DNA of 11,945 bases from an uncultured Thermoleophilia bacterium (GTDB lineage: Bacteria; Actinomycetota; Thermoleophilia; UBA2241): NCBI GenBank assembly GCA_903912585.1, contig CAIWHY010000107.1:1-11945 (forward strand), in the 5' to 3' direction. The notes beneath the pieces were generated by a model. It searched no databases. It saw only the letters and a program-made list of their open reading frames with translations, and was not told the origin of the DNA. Shown one piece after another: positions 6,856 to 11,945 of this stretch; position 1 is the first letter of the stretch, and each line of letters begins with the position of its first letter. The translations under genes and the position numbers were made by a program.

Positions 6856-8067
6856 ATGACAGCCGCCAAGTCTACAGAGCGCAAGGAGATCGGCGACGTC
6901 GCCATGGGCCTCGGCGCCGACGCCGGCTCGGCCGGCATCGTGCGCACCAAGAAGGTGACGTTCGACCAGCCCGGGCAGGAGCTGGCCCTCGAGGGGGGCG
7001 GCACACTGGCGCCGTTCACGATCGCCTACGAGACCTACGGCAAGCTCAGCGAGCGCAAGGACAACGCCATCCTCGTGACGCACGCCCTCTCGGGCGACGC
7101 GCACGTCGCCGGGCTCCACGGCGCCAGGGACAAGCGCCCGGGCTGGTGGGACATGATGATCGGGCCCGGCAAGGGCCTGGACACCGACAAGTACTTCGTC
7201 ATCAGCTCCAACGTGATCGGCGGCTGCGGCGGCTCCACGGGGCCGGCCTCGGAGAACCCCGCCAGCGGCCGGCCCTACGGCACCGACTTCCCGATCATCA
7301 CCATCCCCGACATGGTCAATGCGCAGGTGATGCTCGTCGACCACCTCGGCATCGATAAGCTGCTCGCCGCCGTCGGGGGATCGATGGGCGGCATGCAGGT
7401 GCTCGAGTGGGCCGTCGCGCATCCGCATCGCGTGCATCTCTGCGTGCCGCTCGCGACCGCCGCGCGCCAGCCTACCCAGGCGATCGCCTTCAACGAGGTC
7501 GGCCGCCAGGCGATCATGGCCGATCCGGACTGGCGCGGCGGGCACTACTACGGCGGCAAGTCGCCGGCGAAGGGCCTCGGCGTGGCGCGCATGATCGGCC
7601 ACATCACGTACCTCAGCGACGCGGCGATGCAGGAGAAGTTCGGGCGCCGGCTGCGCGACGTGCACGACTACTCGTTCACGTTCTCGGCGGATTTCGAGGT
7701 GGAGACCTACCTGCGCCACCAGGGGCTCTCGTTCACCAACCGGTTTGACGCCAACACCTATCTGTACATCACGCGCGCGATCGACTACTTCGATCTCACG
7801 CGCCGGCGCGGGACGCTCGTCCAGGTGTTCCGCGACGTGACGGCGCGTTTCCTCGTGCTCGGCTTCAGCAGCGACTGGCTGCACCCGCCCTACCAGCTCA
7901 AGGAGATCGTGAGCGCCCTGCGCGCCACCCACAAGCACGTGAGCTACTACGAGGTCGAGAGCCACTACGGGCACGACGCCTTCCTGCTCGAGCGCGAGAA
8001 GATGGAGGGCATCATCGCCGCCTTCCTCGCCAGCGGCGCCCGCACCTTCGTGCGGCAGGCGGGCTGA
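6856..8067 (+). CDS. metX: Homoserine O-acetyltransferase
   Basis: This 403-residue alpha/beta-hydrolase acyltransferase activates L-homoserine with acetyl-CoA for methionine synthesis. Visible motifs are IAYETYGKL, THALSGDAHVAG, NVIGGCGGSTGPAS, the nucleophile elbow GGSMGGMQ with S176, the acid D340 in SSDWLHPP and the base H373 in HYGHDAFLLE. The first about 30 residues are variable; ATG 6856 is chosen for its GAGG at 5 nt. Some proteins of this fold use succinyl-CoA, but pairing with metY supports acetyl. metW follows after 10 nt, an arrangement known from other bacteria, where MetW is needed for full MetX activity. Confidence 0.93.
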   Translation: MTAAKSTERKEIGDVAMGLGADAGSAGIVRTKKVTFDQPGQELALEGGGTLAPFTIAYETYGKLSERKDNAILVTHALSGDAHVAGLHGARDKRPGWWDMMIGPGKGLDTDKYFVISSNVIGGCGGSTGPASENPASGRPYGTDFPIITIPDMVNAQVMLVDHLGIDKLLAAVGGSMGGMQVLEWAVAHPHRVHLCVPLATAARQPTQAIAFNEVGRQAIMADPDWRGGHYYGGKSPAKGLGVARMIGHITYLSDAAMQEKFGRRLRDVHDYSFTFSADFEVETYLRHQGLSFTNRFDANTYLYITRAIDYFDLTRRRGTLVQVFRDVTARFLVLGFSSDWLHPPYQLKEIVSALRATHKHVSYYEVESHYGHDAFLLEREKMEGIIAAFLASGARTFVRQAG

Positions 8068-8077
8068 CGGTACATCC

Positions 8078-8674
8078 ATGCGGCGCATCGACTACAAGCT
8101 CATCGAGGACCTCGTCCCTCAGGGCGCGACCGTCCTCGACCTGGCCTGCGGCGACGGCGAGCTGCTCAGCCAGCTGATCCGCGACAAGGACGTGCGCGGC
8201 AGCGGCGTGGAGCTCTCCAAGGAGGCCGTGGAGGCCTGCGTCGGCCGCGGCCTCTCCGTGTTCCACGGCGACCTCGACGCGGGCCTGCGCGATTTCGAGG
8301 ACGGTTCGCACGACGTGGTCATCCTGAGCCTCAGCCTGCAACAATTGCGGCGGCCGCGCATGATCGTGCGCGAGATGGTGCGCGTCGGCGACACGGCGAT
8401 CGTGAGCTTTCCCAACTTCGCCCATTGGACGGCGCGCGCGCAGCTGTTCTTCCGCGGGCACATGCCGGTGTCGCGGGAGCTGCCCTACAAGTGGTGGGAC
8501 ACGCCCAACATCCACCTCTGCACCATCAGCGACTTCCGCACCCTCTGTCGCGAAGAGGGTCTGAGCATCTTGCAGGAGCAGTACCTGCGCTCCGTGAACA
8601 AGCCCGCCCCTCCGCGCGTCGTGGCTCCCAATCTGATGGCGCGCATCGCGATCTTCGCGGTCACGCGCTCCTGA
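8078..8674 (+). CDS. metW: Methionine biosynthesis protein MetW
   Basis: MetW is a small class I methyltransferase-fold protein. It shows the SAM-site motif VLDLACGDGELL (about residues 20-31), the acidic strand end SGVELSKEAVEAC, DVVILSLSLQQL, and the MetW-specific C-terminal half with FPNFAHWTARAQLFFRGHMP, LPYKWWDTPNIHLCTISDF and RTLCREEG. Its 198 residues fit the family. It starts 10 nt after metX and is probably coupled to it, as no clear ribosome site is present. Established knowledge from Gram-negative bacteria is that MetW partners with MetX-type acyltransferases. Its presence here suggests the same partnership. No catalytic methyl transfer is claimed. Confidence 0.9.
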   Translation: MRRIDYKLIEDLVPQGATVLDLACGDGELLSQLIRDKDVRGSGVELSKEAVEACVGRGLSVFHGDLDAGLRDFEDGSHDVVILSLSLQQLRRPRMIVREMVRVGDTAIVSFPNFAHWTARAQLFFRGHMPVSRELPYKWWDTPNIHLCTISDFRTLCREEGLSILQEQYLRSVNKPAPPRVVAPNLMARIAIFAVTRS

Positions 8675-8684
8675 CGGGCCGCCC

Positions 8685-8710
8685 CCCGCCGGCACCGGCG
8701 GGCCGGCTTT
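8685..8710 (+). terminator. Probable terminator of the methionine operon
   Basis: CCCGCCG and CGGCGGG (within 8685-8702) form a 7-bp all-GC stem with a GCAC loop, 10 nt after the metW stop. The following CCGGCTTT has only three T residues, so efficiency is uncertain. Confidence 0.5.
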
Positions 8711-8736
8711 CAGCGCTCCCGTTCAGCGGGTACACT
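8708..8736 (+). promoter_or_regulatory. Weak candidate promoter of the cold-shock gene
   Basis: TACACT (8731-8736) is preceded 17 nt upstream by TTTCAG, a poor -35. It would give a leader of roughly 100 nt before GTG 8842, a length often seen on cold-shock mRNAs. The leader (8743-8841) holds only small inverted repeats and a strong ribosome site. Confidence 0.35.
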
Positions 8737-8841
8737 ACGTCTGCGCTTTGCGCCTCAGAGACCGGCGTGAGCGTCACACGCGGCACCTACCGCCACCACC
8801 GAGCGAAGGCGGGACGTGCTTCAAGACAAAAGGAGAGACAA

Positions 8842-9303
8842 GTGCCTCAAGGTAAAGTGAAGTGGTTCTCGTCCGAGAAGGCCTTCGGCTTCATCGAGCA
8901 GGACAACGACAACGACATCTTCGTGCACGTCACCGGCCTCGCCGACGGCGTCACTGCGATCGACAAGGACCAGCTCGTCGAGTACGAGGTGGAGCAGGGT
9001 CGCAAGGGCCCGCAGGCCACCAACGTGCGCCCCGCGTCCGGCGCCGCCGCGGCCGCTCCCGCCGCTGCCCCAGAGGCAGAGGCCGAGCTCGACGAGGTCG
9101 AGCTCGACGAGGTAGTGGTCGATGAGGTCGAAGTCGACGAAGTGGAAGTCGACGAGGTAGTGGTCGACGAAGTCGAAGTCGACGAGGTAGTGGTCGACGA
9201 GGTGGAGATCGAAGAGGTCGAAGTCGAAGAGGTAGTGGTCGACGAGGTGGAAGTCCACAAGGCGGAGGCCGACGCGGCCGAGTCCGAGTCCGACGAGGTC
9301 TAA
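8842..9303 (+). CDS. Cold-shock domain protein with acidic pentapeptide-repeat tail
   Basis: Residues 1-66 are a CspA-type cold-shock domain: QGKVKWFSSEKAFGFIEQ carries the RNP1 motif (KAFGFI, with Ala for the usual Gly) and DIFVHVTGL the RNP2 motif. These proteins bind single-stranded RNA or DNA and act as RNA chaperones. An Ala/Pro linker (about 67-81) leads to eleven consecutive five-residue units of the form (E/V)-(L/V/I)-(D/E)-E-V (residues 82-136), then a degenerate unit and ESESDEV. Bacterial CspA proteins are normally about 67-70 residues; this one has 153. The GTG start follows AAGGAGAG at ideal spacing; the frame is open further upstream but has no Csp-like sequence there. The tail may limit or tune nucleic-acid binding by charge, or bind a partner; that is inference. 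Confidence 0.9.
   Translation: MPQGKVKWFSSEKAFGFIEQDNDNDIFVHVTGLADGVTAIDKDQLVEYEVEQGRKGPQATNVRPASGAAAAAPAAAPEAEAELDEVELDEVVVDEVEVDEVEVDEVVVDEVEVDEVVVDEVEIEEVEVEEVVVDEVEVHKAEADAAESESDEV
9085..9264 (+). repeat. 15-nt tandem repeat (12 units) coding the acidic tail
   Basis: Twelve 15-nt units run head to tail, for example GAAGTCGACGAGGTA and GTGGTCGACGAGGTG. Eleven encode xxDEV or xxEEV; the last (9250-9264) reads EVHKA. A 30-nt higher-order unit (starting 9145 and 9175) is identical over its first 26 nt. Units differ by synonymous and conservative changes. Confidence 0.95.
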
Positions 9304-9370
9304 GGCTCCGAGCTCCTGAGGGGGCCGGCCGCCGGGGCAGTGCTCGGAGCCCGGCGACCGGCCCTTTTTT
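9304..9370 (+). terminator. Rho-independent terminator region with two crossing stems
   Basis: Directly after the stop, GGCTCCGAGC (9304-9313) pairs perfectly with GCTCGGAGCC (9342-9351). GGGCCGG (9322-9328) pairs with CCGGCCC (9358-9364), which is followed at once by six T residues (9365-9370). The two stems interleave, so they form either a pseudoknot or alternative structures. Confidence 0.75.
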
Positions 9371-9425
9371 CGTCTTCGCCGCCGGTGGGTACCATCCCCA
9401 CGTCAAACCCGCTTGGGAGGACGCG

Positions 9426-10064
9426 ATGATCGAGGATATCCACTGGCTCGGGCACGATTCGTTCCGCCTCGACGGTACGAGCACGGTCTACATCGACCCC
9501 TGGAAGCTGGGAGAGGGCGCGCCGCCCGCCGATGTCGTCCTCGTCACGCACGACCACTTCGACCACCTCAGCGCCGCTGACATCGCCAAGGTGGCGACGC
9601 CGGCGACCACGGTCGTGGGGCCGGCCTCGGTGACGGCCCAGCTCGAGGGCGTGAAGACGATCACGGTCTCCCCGGGCGACACGGTCAGCATCGGCGCCGT
9701 CTCGGTGACCGCCGTTCCCGCGTACAACATCGACAAGTTCCGCGCACCCGGCGAGGTCTTCCACCCGCGCGCGGCCGGCTACGTCGGGTACGTCGTGGAG
9801 CTCGACGGCCGTCGCATCTACCACGCCGGCGACACCGACGCGATCCCCGAGATGCGCGACGTGCGCTGCGACGTCGCACTCCTCCCCGTGAGCGGCACCT
9901 ACGTGATGACCGCCGCCGAGGCGCTCGCAGCGGTGGGCATGATCGAGGCGGCGGTCGTCGTGCCGATGCACTTCGGCGACATCGTCGGCTCGGAGGCGGA
10001 CGCCGCGCTCCTCAAGGAGTCGAGCCCGATCCCGGTCGAGATCCTGCCGCTCGAGCCGGCGTGA
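9426..10064 (+). CDS. Metallo-beta-lactamase-fold hydrolase (UlaG/UPF0173-like)
   Basis: The 212-residue protein has the metal-binding motif H42-x-H44-x-D46-H47 (THDHFDHLS), a further ligand pair in YHAGDTD (H133, D136) and a last His in VPMHFGD (H182). The opening IHWLGHDSFRLDG and the short length are those of the UlaG/UPF0173 branch of the superfamily. Members include L-ascorbate-6-phosphate lactonase, but most are uncharacterised; no ascorbate genes are near, so the substrate is unknown. All ligands are present, so it should be active. GGGAGG lies 5 nt before the ATG. A small dyad (GTGGG/CCCAC, 9385-9401) lies in its leader. The cupin gene follows after 28 nt and may be in the same transcript. 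Confidence 0.85.
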   Translation: MIEDIHWLGHDSFRLDGTSTVYIDPWKLGEGAPPADVVLVTHDHFDHLSAADIAKVATPATTVVGPASVTAQLEGVKTITVSPGDTVSIGAVSVTAVPAYNIDKFRAPGEVFHPRAAGYVGYVVELDGRRIYHAGDTDAIPEMRDVRCDVALLPVSGTYVMTAAEALAAVGMIEAAVVVPMHFGDIVGSEADAALLKESSPIPVEILPLEPA

Positions 10065-10092
10065 ACCCGCAGCGCCCGCTGAGGAGCCGTGC

Positions 10093-10437
10093 ATGAAGGT
10101 CGTCCGCGCCGTCCCCACCGAGAGACTCTCGGAGCAGCTCAGCGTCCAGCGCCTGAGCGCCGCTCTCGACCTGCACCAGATGAGAGCGAACGTCTTCACC
10201 CTCGCCGAGGGTTCCATGTCGCGGCACATGCACCGCGAGCAGGAAGAGGTCTACCTCGTGCTCGACGGGACGGCGATGTTCGACGTGGACGGGCGCCAGC
10301 TCAAGGTCGGCGAGCGCGAAGCGCTCGCCGTGCCTGCCGGCGCCTGGCATCGCGTGGCCAACGCGGGCGCGGGACCGCTGACCTTCTTCGTCGCGGCGGC
10401 GCCGCCGGTGGCGGGCGACGCCGAGCTCGAGGGCTGA
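10093..10437 (+). CDS. Single-domain cupin protein
   Basis: This 114-residue protein has both cupin motifs intact: GSMSRHMHREQEEVYLVLDG (G-x5-H-x-H-x3-4-E-x6-G) and GEREALAVPAGAWHRVAN (G-x5-P-x-G-x2-H-x3-N). The two His, the Glu and the last His can bind a metal. Small cupins may be enzymes (dioxygenase, isomerase) or sugar/ligand binders; nothing here decides. GAGGAG lies 6 nt before the ATG. It is 28 nt after the metallo-hydrolase and ends 18 nt before the convergent ferredoxin gene. Confidence 0.85.
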   Translation: MKVVRAVPTERLSEQLSVQRLSAALDLHQMRANVFTLAEGSMSRHMHREQEEVYLVLDGTAMFDVDGRQLKVGEREALAVPAGAWHRVANAGAGPLTFFVAAAPPVAGDAELEG

Positions 10438-10455
10438 CCAGGAGCGGGTGAGGCG

Positions 10456-10668
10456 CTACTCGTCCACCCACTCGAGGACGACCGCCTCTTCGGGGCAGGC
10501 CTCCTCGGCGCGCTCGACCGCCGCCCACAGCGTCTCGTGGGGCTCCGTCTCGAGGACGTCGGGCAGCCCGTCATCGCGCATGAAGAAGACCTCCGGGCAC
10601 ACCGCCTCGCAAGCCCCCACGCCGGTGCAGCGCTCGTAGTCCACGCTCACCTTCAGCTTCTTCGCCAT
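10456..10668 (-). CDS. Ferredoxin with a single cluster, [3Fe-4S]-type ligand pattern
   Basis: The 70-residue protein has C14-x5-C20-x3-C24-P and a distant C58-P. In ordinary [4Fe-4S] ferredoxins a Cys also sits three residues after the first; here that position is Val17. Three or four ligands remain in the pattern used by actinobacterial P450-partner ferredoxins, which usually hold [3Fe-4S]. The acidic body fits an electron carrier. No P450 or reductase gene lies in the window, so the partner is unknown. The ATG has no ribosome site but TAGACT lies 6 nt upstream, pointing to a leaderless message. Confidence 0.88.
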   Translation of the reverse strand: MAKKLKVSVDYERCTGVGACEAVCPEVFFMRDDGLPDVLETEPHETLWAAVERAEEACPEEAVVLEWVDE

Positions 10669-10674
10669 GGCGTG

Positions 10675-10680
10675 AGTCTA
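10675..10680 (-). promoter_or_regulatory. Candidate -10 box (TAGACT) for leaderless ferredoxin mRNA
   Basis: On the minus strand TAGACT ends 6 nt before the ferredoxin ATG, which would place the transcription start at or next to the A of ATG. There is no clear -35. The rest of the 141-nt divergent gap (10669-10809) holds two GGCGCC palindromes and a repeated GCGGGGC but no obvious forward promoter. Confidence 0.4.
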
Positions 10681-10809
10681 CACCGGCGGGTGGCGGCGCG
10701 ACGGACGCCGGCCGGGCGCCGTGAGCGGGGCTTCGTTTGGGCGCCGGGAAGCGGGGCCATCCTCCGCCTGGAGGCGCGCTTCGTCGAGTGGCGCAGGAGG
10801 AGGTGGCGG

Positions 10810-11256
10810 ATGATCACTGAGGGTGAGCTTGCGCCGGACGATGTCGTGACGACCATCGAAGCCGAGCGCATCGACCTGCGCGCCCCGGGGTCGCCGCTCG
10901 TGCTGTTCTTCTACCGCGAGGCCGGCTCGCCGGCGTCGGCCGACCTCGTGCGCGACTTCGACGAGCAGCACTACGAGTTCGACGCCGTGGGCGTGCGCGT
11001 CGTCGGCGTCGGCGTCGACGGCCCGCAGCGCACGGCCGCGTTCGCCGCGTCCTGCGGGCTGCGCTTCCAGCTGGTCGACGACACCGCCCGCGAGGTGTGC
11101 CGGGCGTTCGGCGTCCTCGACGCCGCGGACAACCGGCCGCACCCCACCACGTTCATGATCGACGTCGACGGGGTGGTCCGGCGCGTGTTCTCCGGCATCC
11201 CGGCGTTCGGCCACGCACTCGACGTGGTCGACGACGCGCACGAGTTCTGGGGCTGA
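10810..11256 (+). CDS. Peroxiredoxin-fold protein with Ser in place of the peroxidatic Cys
   Basis: This 148-residue protein has the AhpC/TSA (BCP-like) layout: PLVLFFYREAGSPASADLVRDF corresponds to the active-site helix, then VVGVGVD, the CGLRFQLVDD region, VCRAFGVL, TTFMIDVDGVVRRVF, and a C-terminal HEFWG. The place of the peroxidatic Cys in T-P-x-C-T is Ser43 (TCG at 10936). Two Cys remain elsewhere, in AASCGL and REVCRAF, neither in the catalytic position. Normal peroxidase chemistry is therefore unlikely; a regulatory, structural or lost-function role is possible. The ATG start has an overlapping AGGAGGAGG ribosome site; the frame continues upstream without peroxiredoxin-like sequence. 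The selenoprotein gene follows after 50 nt, with a GCCGGC hairpin (11261-11275) between. Confidence 0.8.
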   Translation: MITEGELAPDDVVTTIEAERIDLRAPGSPLVLFFYREAGSPASADLVRDFDEQHYEFDAVGVRVVGVGVDGPQRTAAFAASCGLRFQLVDDTAREVCRAFGVLDAADNRPHPTTFMIDVDGVVRRVFSGIPAFGHALDVVDDAHEFWG

Positions 11257-11306
11257 GCCTGCCGGCGCCGCCGGCGAGCTCAGCCAAACGACAGGAGGAG
11301 GGCTTC

Positions 11307-11756
11307 GTGCTCAAAGTAGGCGAAAAGGCCCCGGACGTCAGCGGGGCCTCCTATGACGGATCGACGTACGAGTTCGGCGCGCCCGGCAGGCGCACCGTGC
11401 TGTGGTTCTACCCGAAGGCCAACACGGGGGGCTGAACGACCGAAGCCGTTGAGTTCAACGGCCTGCTGGGCGAGTTCCACAAGCTGGACGTGCAGGTGAT
11501 CGGGGCCAGCATCGACTCCGCCGCCGCCAACAGGAAGTGGGCGGAGAAGTACGATCTCAAGATGCCGCTGATCGGCGACGTCGGCGACCACGACGTGGCC
11601 AACGCCTTCGGCGTGTCGCGGCCGCTGGTCGGGGTGGCGAAGCGCACGACGTGGCTCATCGACCCCGACGGAACCTTGCGCAAGATCTACGCGAAGGTGA
11701 CGCCCAAAGGGCACGCCGCCGAGGTGCTGGCAGCGTGCAAAGAGCTCTGGGGCTGA
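11307..11756 (+). CDS. Selenocysteine-containing peroxiredoxin (BCP/AhpC-TSA family), TGA at codon 43
   Basis: Read through one in-frame TGA (11433-11435), the frame gives a 149-residue thiol-peroxidase-type protein: VGEKAPDVSGASYDG, TVLWFYPKANTGG-U-TTEAVEF, VIGASIDSAAANRKWAEKY, PLIGDVGDHDVANAFGV, TTWLIDPDGTLRKIY and a C-terminal ACKELWG. The TGA falls exactly at the peroxidatic Cys of BCP-type enzymes and all family motifs continue after it in frame, which is the hallmark of selenocysteine. Sec43 would reduce hydroperoxides. No Cys lies five residues on, where BCP keeps its resolving Cys; C144 near the end is the only other thiol. GTG 11307 has AGGAGGAG at about 6 nt. A hairpin suited to SelB follows the TGA. 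Alternatives are a TGC-to-TGA base error or a nonsense-mutated pseudogene. Selenocysteine machinery is not in this window. Confidence 0.75.
11433..11462 (+). promoter_or_regulatory. Putative bacterial SECIS element
   Basis: TGA (11433-11435) is followed by 9 nt and a perfect stem GCCGTTG/CAACGGC (11445-11451 with 11456-11462) closing the loop AGTT. The loop begins 16 nt after the TGA and has G as its second base. Known bacterial SECIS hairpins have a G in the first two loop bases and a loop roughly 16-37 nt from UGA; the E. coli fdhF loop also begins AG. Confidence 0.65.
11696..11756 (+). repeat. Inverted repeat arm A (3' end of the selenoprotein gene)
   Basis: These 61 nt match the reverse complement of 11885-11945 at 54 positions (about 89%). 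They code KVTPKGHAAEVLAACKELWG and the stop. The other arm codes the same peptide with changes, so this is a coding duplication in inverted orientation. Confidence 0.85.
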
Positions 11757-11786
11757 CCTGCGGAGGCGCAGCGCCGCAGGCGATGA

Positions 11787-11854
11787 GCGCCGGTCGCAGC
11801 GCGACGCCTCGCCGGACGCGTAGTCCGGGCGAGACGCCGCGCTGCGGCCGGCGC
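11787..11854. terminator. Long GC palindrome between convergent gene ends
   Basis: The left arm (11787-11816) and right arm (11824-11854) pair as GCGCCGG/CCGGCGC, a T-G wobble, CGCAGCGCG/CGCGCTGCG, then CG, CTCGCC and GGA pairs interrupted by two mismatches and one bulged base. The loop is 7 nt. About 27 pairs can form. It could terminate transcription from both sides, although T-tracts are missing. Confidence 0.55.
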
Positions 11855-11878
11855 ACGGCGCCGGCGGCGGTGCGCCGG
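11848..11878. repeat. Second hairpin competing with the long palindrome
   Basis: CCGGCGCAC (11848-11856) pairs perfectly with GTGCGCCGG (11870-11878), 9 bp with a 13-nt loop. Its left arm shares seven bases with the right foot of the palindrome at 11787-11854, so both cannot form fully at once. Confidence 0.6.
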
Positions 11879-11884
11879 CCCCGG

Positions 11885-11945
11885 GCAGCCCCCGAGCTCC
11901 TTGCACGCCGCCCGCACCACGGCGGCGTGCCCGTTGGGCGTCACC
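11885..11945 (-). pseudogene. 3' end of a third peroxiredoxin copy, inverted, stop codon missing
   Basis: Read on the minus strand from the window edge, the sequence codes VTPNGHAAVVRAACKELGGC, matching the selenoprotein C-terminus VTPKGHAAEVLAACKELWG. At the position of the neighbour's TGA stop there is TGC, and the frame then runs on with Arg/Ala-rich sequence unlike any protein to 11687, into the facing gene. It is either the end of an intact gene with an abnormal tail, a decayed copy, or a duplicated 3' fragment; the rest lies outside the window. The changes include W to G and E to V, so it is not a simple assembly mirror of its neighbour. Type is uncertain. Confidence 0.55.

Noticed and set aside
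6598..8088. 496-codon open frame antisense to metX
   Set aside because: Shadow of metX; its composition follows the complement of metX codons and no fold is recognisable.
8425..8841. Upstream in-frame extension of the cold-shock gene, overlapping metW
   Set aside because: The extension is off-frame metW and leader sequence. The Csp domain begins at GTG 8842 with an ideal ribosome site.
8821..9258. Minus-strand open frame with HLVDHYLVDFDF-like repeats
   Set aside because: The repeats are only the antisense of the 15-nt repeat in the cold-shock gene. It has no start signal or independent conservation evidence.
9085..9264. 15-nt repeats as a CRISPR array or iteron origin
   Set aside because: There are no spacers, units are contiguous and in frame with a good gene, and changes between units follow codon positions.
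10537..10809. Upstream extension of the Ser43 peroxiredoxin frame, antisense to the ferredoxin
   Set aside because: No peroxiredoxin-like sequence lies there, and AGGAGG precedes ATG 10810.
11433..11435. TGA as a simple stop, making the gene a nonsense pseudogene
   Set aside because: It cannot be excluded, but it is less likely: the stop hits exactly the catalytic Cys codon, no other lesion exists in the remaining frame, and a SECIS-like hairpin follows. Kept as the main alternative in the gene entry.

Overview
This 11.9 kb window is uniformly GC-rich and densely coded. It looks like chromosomal DNA of a high-GC bacterium. An Actinomycetota lineage, possibly Thermoleophilia-like, is my best guess from base composition, gene set and several candidate leaderless starts; there is no rRNA or marker gene to prove it. 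I see no phage, IS element, CRISPR array, tRNA or rRNA.

Layout, left block (1-4950). The 3' part of an L-Ala-D/L-Glu dipeptide epimerase (+) converges on a minus-strand series. In transcription order this series is murB, an ECF sigma factor, its membrane anti-sigma factor, fabI, and a class A beta-lactamase-like serine hydrolase. The theme is envelope building: muropeptide recycling, UDP-MurNAc synthesis, fatty acid elongation and a penicillin-recognising fold. Sigma and anti-sigma overlap by 8 nt. The sigma gene has no ordinary start codon where its conserved N-terminus should begin.

Middle block (4950-8710, +). A consensus-like promoter (TTGACA-17-TAAAGT) drives an Rrf2-type regulator, metY (O-acetylhomoserine sulfhydrylase), metX (homoserine O-acetyltransferase) and metW. 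This is a methionine operon using direct sulfhydrylation, probably with its own regulator. A candidate operator lies between promoter and regulator, and a 13-bp stem lies between metY and metX.

Right block (8710-11945). First comes a cold-shock domain protein with an acidic tail made of eleven pentapeptide repeats, followed by a terminator region. Then come an UlaG/UPF0173-like metallo-hydrolase, a cupin, a divergent single-cluster ferredoxin, and two tandem peroxiredoxin-fold genes. The second of these is the highlight. Its peroxidatic residue is encoded by an in-frame TGA (codon 43), followed 9 nt later by a perfect 7-bp hairpin with loop AGTT, where a bacterial SECIS element belongs. I read it as a selenocysteine peroxiredoxin. 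The gene just upstream is a paralogue with Ser at the same residue number, so it is probably redox-dead. At the right edge the 3' end of a third, diverged copy lies inverted, separated from the second by a long GC-rich palindrome.

All functional calls come from reading motifs in the translated sequence; no database search was run.
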